From assembly GCA_023091665.1 (NCBI GenBank), contig JALJCQ010000015.1:620001-684000 (forward strand): a DNA stretch of 64,000 nucleotides, read 5' to 3'. Below are positions 1-8,925 of the stretch, one piece after another. The translations under genes were made by a program, and so were the position numbers. Every line of letters starts with the position of its first letter. Within the stretch, counting starts at the first letter, position 1. The notes below the pieces were generated by a model. It made no database searches. It was given only the letters and a program-made list of their open reading frames with translations, and was not told where the DNA came from. This DNA comes from Pythium myriotylum (taxonomy: Eukaryota; Oomycota; Peronosporomycetes; Pythiales; Pythiaceae).

Positions 1-50
1 AGAGACGGCGTGGCCGCGGCGATACAAGCGAGGGCGATAGCGGTCTTCAT
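1..50 (-). CDS. N-terminus of a secreted protein (partial, runs off the window)
   Basis: The reverse strand from 50 down opens with an ATG and reads MKTAIALACIAAATPS without a stop to the window edge. This is a short positive start followed by a hydrophobic Ala-rich stretch, typical of a signal peptide. It closely resembles the first residues of the AA17 protein at 675-1319 (MKSSIVLACAVAVAAVSS). The gene may be a tandem paralogue of it, but the mature protein is outside the window, so this is inference. Confidence 0.5.
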   Translation of the reverse strand, partial: MKTAIALACIAAATPS

Positions 51-674
51 GGCTTGGAGCGAGTTGCTGCAAATTGGAGAATGAGCGCGGAGAGCATTAT
101 AGTCCGCCGGAGGTCGACTGGATTCAGGGTCGTTACCAGTCCATATTGGTCTCTTCTACACGGAAACTGTACAGATCGACTCCGAGCAGACTCAACATTA
201 GTCGTCATAGTGGTCCATCGACCGGATGGAGGTCAACAAAATGAGGGCTCGACGAAGAGAAGTGGGGCACAGTCGAAGTTGTCACGTAACCAACTGGAAA
301 ACAAGCACGAGCGACCAGTTCTTGGAGCGCATGTTTGATAGACAGAGCTTTTGCATTTTATCACGTTAGTCGGGTGTCTGATGCGGACTTTGTGAAGTCT
401 TTCGTTCTGTTGGACGCAACATATTCGTTTATAGAGTGTTGATGTGTAAAGGTCGCTCCGAGCGTGCGTGTGGATGACTACAGGGAACGCCGCCACCTAA
501 CATTCGAGTCCGAGGATAACACTTCTAAAGACATGAAAGCATTTGATTCAGATAAGGCACTCAGGACAGTCTTGCCCTGTGCAGTGTGTGTAGGTTCCAC
601 TACTGAAGACTTGTGGGTCATACATAGCACAACTTGAAATGAACATGGATGGCCAATTGACGACACGACCGTTT
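51..674. other. Intergenic region, nothing recognised
   Basis: Separates the partial secreted gene from the AA17 gene, both on the reverse strand. It should hold the promoter of the first and the 3' end of the second. The short ORFs here lack recognisable domains and I do not call them. Confidence 0.5.
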
Positions 675-1319
675 TCAGTTCTGCTTTCCATCCATGTCCT
701 CGAAGTCGTAGCTGCGCGAGCGAAGCTTGTTGTTGCTGCTGCTACTGCTGCTGCCCTTGAGCGGGGCGCAGTTGATATAGATCTGCCAGTCCTGCGAGTG
801 CAGAGCCAGCCACACGAACTTGAGCTGTTTGGCGTTCGCGCACGCAGCTTTGTTGATGGGCAGCTTTGCCGGCTGCTGAGTGTACTTGCCCGCGCAGTTG
901 TTCTCCTGGAAAACGCGAGTGTTATCGCACCAAACCTCACACGGGCCGACGTGGGACTCGGCAAACGACGACCACTCGACATGATCGGGCACCGGCTGGG
1001 CTGCACCGCCAGAAGGCGTGATACCGCACGACGGTGTGCTCGGCGATGCTTTCTCGATGAGGGCCTTGAGCGAGCTGTAGCCGCTCGACTTGAACGCCTT
1101 GGTGAACGAGTCAATATTGACCTGAATCGTGCTGGAGAACGAGCCACCTGCAGGAACCTTCAGCACGTTCTGGCCGCGGATGGTCGCAGCGTATCTCGTC
1201 GGGTCTCCAGAAGCGAGCTGAGCCTTTGGCAAGATCATGTATCCGTGGGCGTCGACGACGGTCGGGGAGGACACAGCGGCGACGGCGACGGCGCAGGCGA
1301 GAACGATGGAGGACTTCAT
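675..1319 (-). CDS. Secreted AA17-type lytic polysaccharide monooxygenase
   Basis: A 214-aa protein with a signal peptide of about 24 residues ending VVDA. The predicted mature protein starts HGYMILPKAQ, so His25 becomes the N-terminal histidine of a copper-binding histidine brace. Further family-like pieces are PSCGI, the SHVGPCEVWCD segment with a second His and Cys residues, and FVWLALH...WQIYINC near the end. These match the oomycete AA17 family, copper enzymes that oxidatively cleave pectic polysaccharides outside the cell. After the catalytic domain there is a short Ser-run linker and a polar tail, with no membrane anchor visible. The start at 1319 gives a clean signal peptide. Family assignment comes from motif memory; substrate is inferred from the family. 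Confidence 0.85.
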   Translation of the reverse strand: MKSSIVLACAVAVAAVSSPTVVDAHGYMILPKAQLASGDPTRYAATIRGQNVLKVPAGGSFSSTIQVNIDSFTKAFKSSGYSSLKALIEKASPSTPSCGITPSGGAAQPVPDHVEWSSFAESHVGPCEVWCDNTRVFQENNCAGKYTQQPAKLPINKAACANAKQLKFVWLALHSQDWQIYINCAPLKGSSSSSSNNKLRSRSYDFEDMDGKQN

Positions 1320-1935
1320 GGGTCTTGAACGTGAAACGAAATTGGGAAATGGTCTTAAGGGTCCGTGCCTACTGAAGAGGTCCGAGTCGGACTCTCGGGG
1401 GCGCGTCGCGGGGTCGAGAGAAACCCTTGCACGATTTTAGGTGTTTTGCATCAACATGTGGTCGACTGATAACCAAAAATGTAATGCTGTTTAAAGAGGT
1501 ATATTTTATTATGGAGACATTTAGAGTGCATACTTTCGAAAAGATTATTTGAAAGATAAAACGTATTGAATAGTAAAGGTTTAAATGGAGCTTCAGAGCT
1601 TTTCCGTGCGAGCATATGGCGTTACGACTATCTCCCGCAGGATGTGCAGCGCCGGCCAACAACATGAAGCGTCTCATAGATGCAGTAGAGTTCCAGTTCA
1701 CACTGTCTGCTATTTCACGGCGCATGAAGCAAACAAACATTGGACCAACCACCAGACTCGTGGTCGCATTGTGAACTGGCGAGTTGCCCGCGATTATCAT
1801 TCAAAGAAGACAACAATTCGACGCCAATCCATAGGCTGCCGAGGCATGTTATCAAGTTGTGGGTTTCCGACTCCGACTCGATGATGGATTAGTACTCCTC
1901 AATTTTTACTATACTATGTTGAACATCGGGCTCCC
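1320..1935. other. Intergenic region
   Basis: Lies upstream of the AA17 gene and downstream of the RanBPM-like gene. An AT-rich patch around 1490-1580 contrasts with the GC-rich surroundings and may be promoter sequence. No coding region is supported. Confidence 0.4.
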
Positions 1936-4440
1936 TTATTCGTCGTCATCATCCTCATCATCATCCTCATCACTCTCTCCGGACGAAGAAGAGTTGGAGT
2001 CGTGGCTGTTGTCGTCGTCCGAGTCAGCATCTATGAGCAACCGATGACTGCTCTGGCGCTTTTTCAAATGTGAGTGGTTCCGTCTGTGTCCGCACGGAAA
2101 GTACACCGCACTGTCGCTATCGAGTGGATACGTAGATGCCCCGCAAGTCAAACATTCACGCTGTAGCTCAGCGAGATCGTTAACCAACTTCTCGATGCCA
2201 CACGGTGCCGGCTCGTCACCAAGGAGGGCATTGTTCAATGCGTCCGCCACTTCTTCTCGAAACTGCCACAAGAGGTATCGCCGTCCCGGTGAATTCAACG
2301 GAACGGCATCGACAGACGGATACAGTAACACACTCATGAATGCTCGAATCTCGCTGAGACTCTCGTCCTTCTCGTCTGGTTTTGACAGGTAATCATACAG
2401 CACGTTTTGTGCCGTGCTCACTGCCTCTGCGTCAGTTCCTCTCCGCTTCGCCTTCTTGCCTTCGTAAAGCACGTCTATGACACAAAGAAGACGACAATGC
2501 AGCAGTACTGTCGGATCTCGCTTGGCGACTTGCCTCTCACTTGATCCGAGTTCACAAATAGCCTCCTTGGTTTTGAAAGAGTAGATTAATTGACGTAATG
2601 TGTGCCTCAGGCCAACGGATGCTTCGCTTCGTGATCGTTTGCCCCGAGACGTACCTCGATGAAGGTCTTGTAGCGCAGATAATGCATTACCATAGCCGAA
2701 GTGAACAAAATAGTCTTCCACGAGCTGGTGCATGGTATCTTCTTCATCTCCATGCAGGGGTTGAGTTTTTGATAGTGCCTTCGAGCTCGCATACGATGCC
2801 AATGAAGCCTGACGCTCTTTGAGCTGCTGCTGTTTAAAGGAATTGAGGTCGAACCGGAATCGCTCCTTGTCTGTACAGTCGAATAGTGCCCTGACGCACT
2901 CGCCGTGCTCATGCAGACTTACTGCTGGAAGTAGCTGATCGGCCCACACCGTAAACCAGTCTCGATTGCTGTCATCACTCACAGCGTGATCTTCGTACTC
3001 GTCCAAGTGATGCACATCATTCACAGCAATTGTTGCGACGAGACGTCCATTAATCGTCCAAAAGACTGTCCTTGAATCCAAGATGACTCCACATCCGACG
3101 GTGTCCCCGTGCCCGAATCTTTCCTCTGTTTGCAAAAACGTCTGGCCATTGGACTGGATTGCTCCTGTTCTTCCAACAAAAGCGATGCTGCATGCTTGCC
3201 GCCCAAGTTCATCGTGACACAGATCGCGCTTATAGTCGTATCCGTCTTTGCAGAACATAAATCCGACACAGACACGATGGCTGGAGCGCTTTCGGCGCAC
3301 GGTTTCACGGCGTTGGCGAGCTTGAATTGTAGAGATCGCCGATGACAAGGGAACAGTTCCTGACGAGCTCGACGAAGAAAATCTGCGTCGATGTGAGTGC
3401 GTTTGCTGTTGTTGGCGTTCCAAGCGAAGTCGGATCTGCTGAATAGTGCTGGAACTAAGCGGAAACGACAACAGCATTTGTTGATGGGCTGATTGCGCGG
3501 GTGGTGGGGGAGGAGGCGACAGCGCCGTGAATGTCGATCTTACCACACGTCCATTGCCATTTGAAGAGCCTAGCTCACTCGTACTTGATGATCGGTCAAG
3601 ATCCGCAGAATCGGACGAAAGCGGACCATCCTCTGTTGCCGAGACCCCTGCATTCCCGTTCCCATTGGGGCCATTTCCGTTTGCTCTCGTCGATGGTCGG
3701 GTGGTTGTTGCCACGACATCGGGCGCCAATGCACGTAGGTGGTCGTGGATGAGTCGGCGAGCTCGTCCTCGCCACGGTGCAAATGCCTCATCCATTCCAG
3801 AGCGTTCCGTGAGGTCGATCTCCATTGCTACCTCATCGCTCTCATCGCCCTCATCCACCTCGCCCCCATCTTCTTCCTGCACCTCGCTGCTGCCGTCTCC
3901 GCCATCTTCCTCCTCTTGGTCAGCCGCGTCACTACCATTCTGGCTCCACTGCGACGGCTCGCATCCCTGGAAATGGCGCGTTGCCAGCACTTGTACCTCA
4001 AAATAATACACGGGCAATTGCAGCAGGCTCGCCTCGTCCTCTTGCTCTCGCTTCTCGCTGACGCGGCGCTTCTTGCGGCTCGTGACGGCCTTGGCGTCGC
4101 CGCTGCGATGCTTGTTTTTCTTCGATTCGCTCGCTTTCTTCGCGCTTTCCGCGAGCGCCGGCGCCGCTGGAGCTGCATCCGAGTCCTCGACGCTCTCGTT
4201 GCACTGCACGGCCTCCTGCGCGGCCACCGCGGCGTCCAGAGGGCTCTCGAGACACGGCGCGAGTCGCAATCGCGCGGCTTCGTCGGCGCGTGCGCGCTCC
4301 GAGACGCAGTCGCCGACGGAGACGGCGCCCACGAAGCTCACGGCGTCGGCGCTGTGGTTGCCGCGACCCGTGTACTCGACCGTGCGCTTGTCCGCGTGGA
4401 CCTTGCCCTCGGACCCATGCCACTGGGTCGCCCACTCCAT
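1936..4440 (-). CDS. RanBPM-like SPRY/LisH/CTLH protein
   Basis: An intronless 834-aa ORF. The N-terminal half is low complexity, with acidic, Ser/Asn and basic runs. A SPRY-like region follows in the middle: CVGFMFCKDGYDY, then a GCGVILDSRTVFWTINGR segment typical of SPRY (DxxxFFTxNG). Next comes a LisH-like helix pair (DTMHQLVEDYFVHFGYGNAL) and a CTLH/CRA-type helical region with YDYLSK and FMSVLLYP. The tail after a CxxC pair is strongly acidic (poly Asp/Glu). The SPRY, LisH, CTLH, CRA order is that of RanBP9/RanBP10 and yeast Gid1, scaffold subunits of the GID/CTLH ubiquitin ligase. The long N-terminal insertion is unusual. A Gid1 role is inferred from architecture. It is divergent from DBR1 with 246 bp between starts. 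Confidence 0.75.
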   Translation of the reverse strand: MEWATQWHGSEGKVHADKRTVEYTGRGNHSADAVSFVGAVSVGDCVSERARADEAARLRLAPCLESPLDAAVAAQEAVQCNESVEDSDAAPAAPALAESAKKASESKKNKHRSGDAKAVTSRKKRRVSEKREQEDEASLLQLPVYYFEVQVLATRHFQGCEPSQWSQNGSDAADQEEEDGGDGSSEVQEEDGGEVDEGDESDEVAMEIDLTERSGMDEAFAPWRGRARRLIHDHLRALAPDVVATTTRPSTRANGNGPNGNGNAGVSATEDGPLSSDSADLDRSSSTSELGSSNGNGRVVRSTFTALSPPPPPPAQSAHQQMLLSFPLSSSTIQQIRLRLERQQQQTHSHRRRFSSSSSSGTVPLSSAISTIQARQRRETVRRKRSSHRVCVGFMFCKDGYDYKRDLCHDELGRQACSIAFVGRTGAIQSNGQTFLQTEERFGHGDTVGCGVILDSRTVFWTINGRLVATIAVNDVHHLDEYEDHAVSDDSNRDWFTVWADQLLPAVSLHEHGECVRALFDCTDKERFRFDLNSFKQQQLKERQASLASYASSKALSKTQPLHGDEEDTMHQLVEDYFVHFGYGNALSALQDLHRGTSRGKRSRSEASVGLRHTLRQLIYSFKTKEAICELGSSERQVAKRDPTVLLHCRLLCVIDVLYEGKKAKRRGTDAEAVSTAQNVLYDYLSKPDEKDESLSEIRAFMSVLLYPSVDAVPLNSPGRRYLLWQFREEVADALNNALLGDEPAPCGIEKLVNDLAELQRECLTCGASTYPLDSDSAVYFPCGHRRNHSHLKKRQSSHRLLIDADSDDDNSHDSNSSSSGESDEDDDEDDDDE

Positions 4441-4686
4441 GTCGGGGAGACCCCTCGTTCACTTGCGTTCAGTATGGATGTTGAACCAAAGCAATCCAAC
4501 AAAGAAAGAAGCGCCCACCTCGGTATATACCGGTTATTATACTGGTCAAACAGAATACCGGTACAAAAACCAGTAGTCATTGCGGAATGCAGGTCATATC
4601 GTGAGTGTTGGTTGATGTACCCAAAGTGAAGCTGGCGAGCAGCTCCAACGTCTCCATTCTCGATTCTCCAAACGAGCACACGATCG
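4441..4686. promoter_or_regulatory. Shared divergent promoter region
   Basis: A 246-bp gap between the start codons of the divergent RanBPM-like and DBR1 genes. It contains repeated ACCGG/ATACCGGT-like words at about 4526-4565, locally AT-rich. Similar ATACCGGT words occur in other gaps near 12330 and 14790. Regulation is inferred from position only. Confidence 0.4.
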
Positions 4687-6006
4687 ATGGTGCGCGTGGC
4701 GGTCGTGGGCTGCGCGCATGGACGCTTCGACGACATTTACGCGCACGTGGACCACCTCAATCGAGCTGCGGAGCGTGATGGCCAGGCGCCAGTGGAGTTG
4801 CTGTTCTGCTGCGGCGACGTGCAGTGTCTGCGCAACACGACCGACCTCGAGTGCGAGGCGTGCCCGAGAAAGTACCGACACATGACCTCGTTCCACGAGT
4901 ACTACAGCGGCAAGAAGCGCGCGACCGTGTTGACGATCGTGATTGGAGGCAACCACGAGGCCTCGAATTATCTGCAAGAGCTCCATTACGGCGGCTGGAT
5001 CGCACCGAACATGTTCTATCTCGGTGCGGCGGGGGTTGTGAACGTGCTCGGGCTTCGGATCGCGGGACTCTCGGGGATTTACGATCCGAAACATTATCGC
5101 CTTGGCCACTTTGAGCGAGCGCCATACACGAAGGCGGCTCTGTATTCGGTGTTCCACATTCGAGAATCGGAGGTGTTTCAACTCTCGCACTTAACGGGGC
5201 CGATCGATATCATGATGTCTCACGATTGGCCAAGGAAGATCGAAGACTATGGCGACAAGGAATCACTCTTCCGATCGAGACCAAGCTTCCGAGAAAGCGC
5301 AGCTGCTGATGCATTTGGGAGTGTGGGTGGCGAAACACTGCTTCACGTGCTGAAACCGAAGCACTGGTTCGCCGGCCACATGCACATTCGATTTGAGGCA
5401 ACAGTTCCCCACACGGGTTCATCGGCCTTTACGAGTTTCCTGGCCCTTGACAAATGTTCGCCATCTCGCGCGTGGTGTGAAGTGGTTGAGGTTGAGCCGT
5501 CAACCGGTCCTACCTCTCTCGCAGAGAGTAATCGAGGCGAACTCCGCGTCTTGTTGGACGTTGAGTGGCTTGCCATATTACGCGCAACGTGTCATCTCAT
5601 GTCCTCGCGTGCCCAAGAGGCACGGCTACCCACATCATTGCTCAAGATTTCCGATGAAGACCTGGAATGGGTGCGTCGACGTCTCGACGCGAAGACGGGT
5701 GATCAAGCCTACGGTGAGTGGCCCATGAGCTTCCAGGTTACGGCTCCGAGTTACAACGAAGAAGGAGAAGAAGATTGGACGGATGCGGCACTCGGTAACC
5801 CCCAGACAGACAAGTTCCTCGGGCTTCTCGAGTTGCCACATGTTGTCACTGTACCGTTCAGTCGGGACGACCACGAAGATGAATGGGATCAATCGGAAGA
5901 CGGGAGCGACGACAACTGGGACCAGAATTTGAGCAGACAAAGCAGCAGCAACGACGCCTTTCTCGAGTCTCTCGAATCCTTATCCATAGGAAACTTCACC
6001 TTTTAA
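4687..6006 (+). CDS. DBR1: RNA lariat debranching enzyme
   Basis: A 439-aa metallophosphoesterase that hydrolyses the 2'-5' bond of excised intron lariats in the nucleus. Metal-binding motifs appear in the right order: GCAHG at 8-12, CGD at 42-44, GGNHE at 87-91, SHDW at 178-181 and GHMH at 230-233. The family-specific segments GGWIAPNMFYLG and GLSGIY also match Dbr1. The C-terminal third is a variable acidic region, as in other Dbr1 proteins. The first motif has Ala where many homologues have a second Cys (GCCHG). No intron is needed. Assignment is firm. Confidence 0.95.
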   Translation: MVRVAVVGCAHGRFDDIYAHVDHLNRAAERDGQAPVELLFCCGDVQCLRNTTDLECEACPRKYRHMTSFHEYYSGKKRATVLTIVIGGNHEASNYLQELHYGGWIAPNMFYLGAAGVVNVLGLRIAGLSGIYDPKHYRLGHFERAPYTKAALYSVFHIRESEVFQLSHLTGPIDIMMSHDWPRKIEDYGDKESLFRSRPSFRESAAADAFGSVGGETLLHVLKPKHWFAGHMHIRFEATVPHTGSSAFTSFLALDKCSPSRAWCEVVEVEPSTGPTSLAESNRGELRVLLDVEWLAILRATCHLMSSRAQEARLPTSLLKISDEDLEWVRRRLDAKTGDQAYGEWPMSFQVTAPSYNEEGEEDWTDAALGNPQTDKFLGLLELPHVVTVPFSRDDHEDEWDQSEDGSDDNWDQNLSRQSSSNDAFLESLESLSIGNFTF

Positions 6007-7161
6007 AGTTGGTCACTTGGGAGTTTGCTGGAGTGTGGTGATCCTCCATTGGCACTGTCGAAAATATGTAGTTGCCAACTGGAGGGAGACCAGAGAAAAT
6101 TTACATATGTACGCACAAAAAGATGCCTGCGTCTACTTATCTGGACTCATCTTGAAGATCTTCTGAGTCGTCACTGGCGATGGGGAGTGACACATGGCTC
6201 TTCTGGAACGAACGAAAGCACGTCATGTCTGATCGCAAATCTAGAAGAGAAGCCCAACCGAGAAACCGCTCGCTCGTGGGCTTAGATGGAACGGGTCGTC
6301 GCTAGCGAATATAACAAAGTAGGTATGGCGCAGTGCGCCTCTCCGTCCCACGGGCGGGCTCGGGGTCTCCGTTAATGTTTTCTCACCCGATCAACTTGAG
6401 CCGGATTCACTTGGCGCGCGCGTGGTTAGGGCGACCAAGCGCAATCTTGTCGCGTGTGATGGTCTGTCCGGTCGCCTCTCACCAGAAACGACGCCTGCGA
6501 AACGGACACGAGTAAATAACCCTCTTGTTCCGAAATCTTTATCGAGTCGAACCTAGCATCAGTTCACACGACAGCTGACGAGAAGCTATGGTAAATCCCA
6601 CGCTGGTCTGTTATCCACCCCTGTCCAACCACTTCACCGCCTTGGTTCCACTCGTCGTGATCCCAAAGCTGCTCCCCAGCAATAATAAAAAAAACGGTAT
6701 CTTTCCTTCAGAGGACACCACTCCGCTCGCGTCGTTCCCGAGGCAGAGGAGGGAATCGCTTTTGTGTTCACAGGTGAATTGCTGAAATAGGAATCTCTCA
6801 AAAGTGAGCGCTCTCCTGATCAGACCACATCCCGGGTTCGGGTCGGGAGGTGATCGCACCGTCATTTATTTTCAGGTCGAAGCTTTCTGTTTTCTTCGCT
6901 GTAGGATCGCATCCTCGGATTTCGTGTGGGGACGCGGTCTCTTCCTGCGTAGCTATTCTCTCCGCGGGGGTCACTCGTCGTTTCCTCGCCACTTGCTTCC
7001 AGAGACCACAAAGCTCGTCTCGCTCTCACGATTCCTCGCCGCCGGCGATTCTCCTGCCACTCGGCCATTCGTTCTCCCCCTACGCGGCGTTTCCTGACGG
7101 AGACCGCTTGACGTCATCTCGCGTTAACTCAAGCTCGACGCGATCTTCACCAAACAAACGG
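6007..7161. other. Intergenic region and probable 5' leader
   Basis: Holds the 3' end of DBR1 and the upstream region of the HTH gene starting at 7162. An open frame runs into that gene from 6850, but its first 104 residues look unlike coding sequence and unlike the sister proteins. I treat it as leader. Confidence 0.4.
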
Positions 7162-8925
7162 ATGTACCCCATCAAGCGACGACGACTCGACTCACCGCGG
7201 TCCTCTGGACTTCGCGGGGCCTTCCCTCGCAGCGTTGGCCGAGGAAACTACGATCTCTATCCTCCGGAAGATTCCAACGTTAGTGTGCGCGGCCCAGCGC
7301 TTGCGCCGACGCGCCTTCAGCCTCGCCTTGACCGATACGCGATGTCATCCCATCGCCCGCGCAGTCTCTACCACGAGCACGATCGCCAAGAGAGTCTAGA
7401 CCGTGTTGTCAAGGCCGAGTTAGAATACTCGAGGCATTTTCACCAGGACGATACGCGCAGAAGGCATTTAGGACCACCTTCAGTGTCGTCGTCGCCCCCG
7501 TCACCGTCGTCTGAACTGCCAGGACTGGCCACGCTGCTCCGTCCGCGCAATAGCACGCCGGATAGCCGACTTGAGGTGGGTCGCGATCCTTACCGCACGA
7601 GCCCTTTCTGTCATCGACTCCACAATTACCCCGAAGACGCCAGTCCTATTGAAAGGCGGTCCGTTGTCACGTTGAGGAGCCTCGCTAGCCCAGCTCCGGA
7701 TACGTTGTCGGGATCGACGCCGTCGTGCGAACCCGCATCTTATCGGGATTCCGTCGGGTCAGCTACGTCAGATGCTGTGCCCATCCATCCGATTGACCAC
7801 GAAGACGAAGACTTCCGGCGGACGCGAACCGAGTCGACCAGCTCGACCGAGTCGAGACCACCGATCAGCGGTGAGTCTGCCTCTACTCCTTCTTCATTTC
7901 CTTTCGCGAGAACTTTGGCCAAGAGTTCGCGGTATCTGCGTGAAATCGACAGGAGGAATATTCTGCAACGCATCGAAAACGGCGAGAAGCAGGCGACGCT
8001 CGCCAAGGAGTACCAGGTCAGCCGAGCGGCGATTTGCAATCTCAACAAACACCGCGAGGTAGTCCTATCACGCAAGGACGAGAACCCACTCGCCAAGCAC
8101 CCGAAAAAGCCCCGGCCGAAGGGGCTACCTGCCAAAGTCAAGGTCACTTCAATGGCTACGGACCTCAGCAACAACACAGCAGTCGCTTACGAGATCAAAA
8201 CGCGGTCGGTCGCACTTTTACTGACACTGCTGCGTAGCCACCAGACGACAATACCGGATTTCTGTCGGTATGCAGACCGAGCAATGCGGCTGATCGTTGA
8301 GGAAGCCCTGGCACTTGTTCCGCTGAGGACTGTCCATGTCAACTTGAACGATAAAGCTAAGGTTGAAGGAGTTGAAGTTGAGCGACCAAACTGCGCCATT
8401 GCCCTCGAGGTCACGGGCGGGCTTCACTTCTTGCGCGTGTTTCGAGCGCTGGAACCGCACCAGTTGACGGGTTCCATCCGGCTACGAGGGTCCGAGCGAG
8501 AGGTCCACTTGCCCCGCGACCTTCGCAACCACAACCTCTTCCTCTTTGATCTCTTCACGTACTCAACTGAAACAGTTTGCACCGCGATATCAATGGTACT
8601 GGATAGAGGAGGTAGCGAGAGTCGAATCTGGATCGTATCATTGTGTGCTTCGTACGAAGTCGCGGAGTACGTCCACTCGAGATTTCCGCTCGTGAAGATG
8701 GTTACCGCGCAAATGGATCGCGGGAGCATGTCGGCAACAAATAGCACGGACACGAGCGTATCTTCATCACCACCAGCGATCGCAAAGCCAGACGCGCTCA
8801 CAAAGATCTTGGTGAAGCGATTCTTGGAAGCGTATGAGCCAAGACGATCCGCTGCGCAAATGTCCGAACCGACGAGGCCAAAGACGGATCAGAATATGAT
8901 GATCACGAACTCAACGCTACCTTAG
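7162..8925 (+). CDS. HTH protein with degenerate UPRT-like domain (member A)
   Basis: About 587 aa from the ATG at 7162 (MYPIKRRRLDSP), chosen because other family members also begin near a short basic segment. The N-terminal half is Ser/Pro-rich and probably disordered. A conserved block follows: SRYLREIDRRNILQRIENG, EKQATLAKEYQVSRAAICNL, then NKHRE and a basic AKHPKK stretch. This reads as a helix-turn-helix with a nuclear-localisation-like tail. The C-terminal half aligns with uracil phosphoribosyltransferase, but the PRPP loop (DPMLATG in the enzyme) has become FDLFTYS, so catalysis is unlikely. Closest in details to the copy at 53021. Its stop codon overlaps that of the convergent receptor kinase by 4 bp. 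A transcription-factor role is inference. Confidence 0.75.
   Translation: MYPIKRRRLDSPRSSGLRGAFPRSVGRGNYDLYPPEDSNVSVRGPALAPTRLQPRLDRYAMSSHRPRSLYHEHDRQESLDRVVKAELEYSRHFHQDDTRRRHLGPPSVSSSPPSPSSELPGLATLLRPRNSTPDSRLEVGRDPYRTSPFCHRLHNYPEDASPIERRSVVTLRSLASPAPDTLSGSTPSCEPASYRDSVGSATSDAVPIHPIDHEDEDFRRTRTESTSSTESRPPISGESASTPSSFPFARTLAKSSRYLREIDRRNILQRIENGEKQATLAKEYQVSRAAICNLNKHREVVLSRKDENPLAKHPKKPRPKGLPAKVKVTSMATDLSNNTAVAYEIKTRSVALLLTLLRSHQTTIPDFCRYADRAMRLIVEEALALVPLRTVHVNLNDKAKVEGVEVERPNCAIALEVTGGLHFLRVFRALEPHQLTGSIRLRGSEREVHLPRDLRNHNLFLFDLFTYSTETVCTAISMVLDRGGSESRIWIVSLCASYEVAEYVHSRFPLVKMVTAQMDRGSMSATNSTDTSVSSSPPAIAKPDALTKILVKRFLEAYEPRRSAAQMSEPTRPKTDQNMMITNSTLP

Noticed and set aside
639..1328. 229-aa ORF on the + strand opposite the AA17 gene
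   Set aside because: Shadow frame of a GC-rich gene; no domain, while the reverse strand has a signal peptide and family motifs.
3739..4629. 296-aa + strand ORF opposite the RanBPM-like gene
   Set aside because: Overlaps the real gene in antisense and has no domain.
6850..7161. N-terminal extension of HTH member A
   Set aside because: No similarity to family members and composition unlike coding sequence; the ATG at 7162 fits better.
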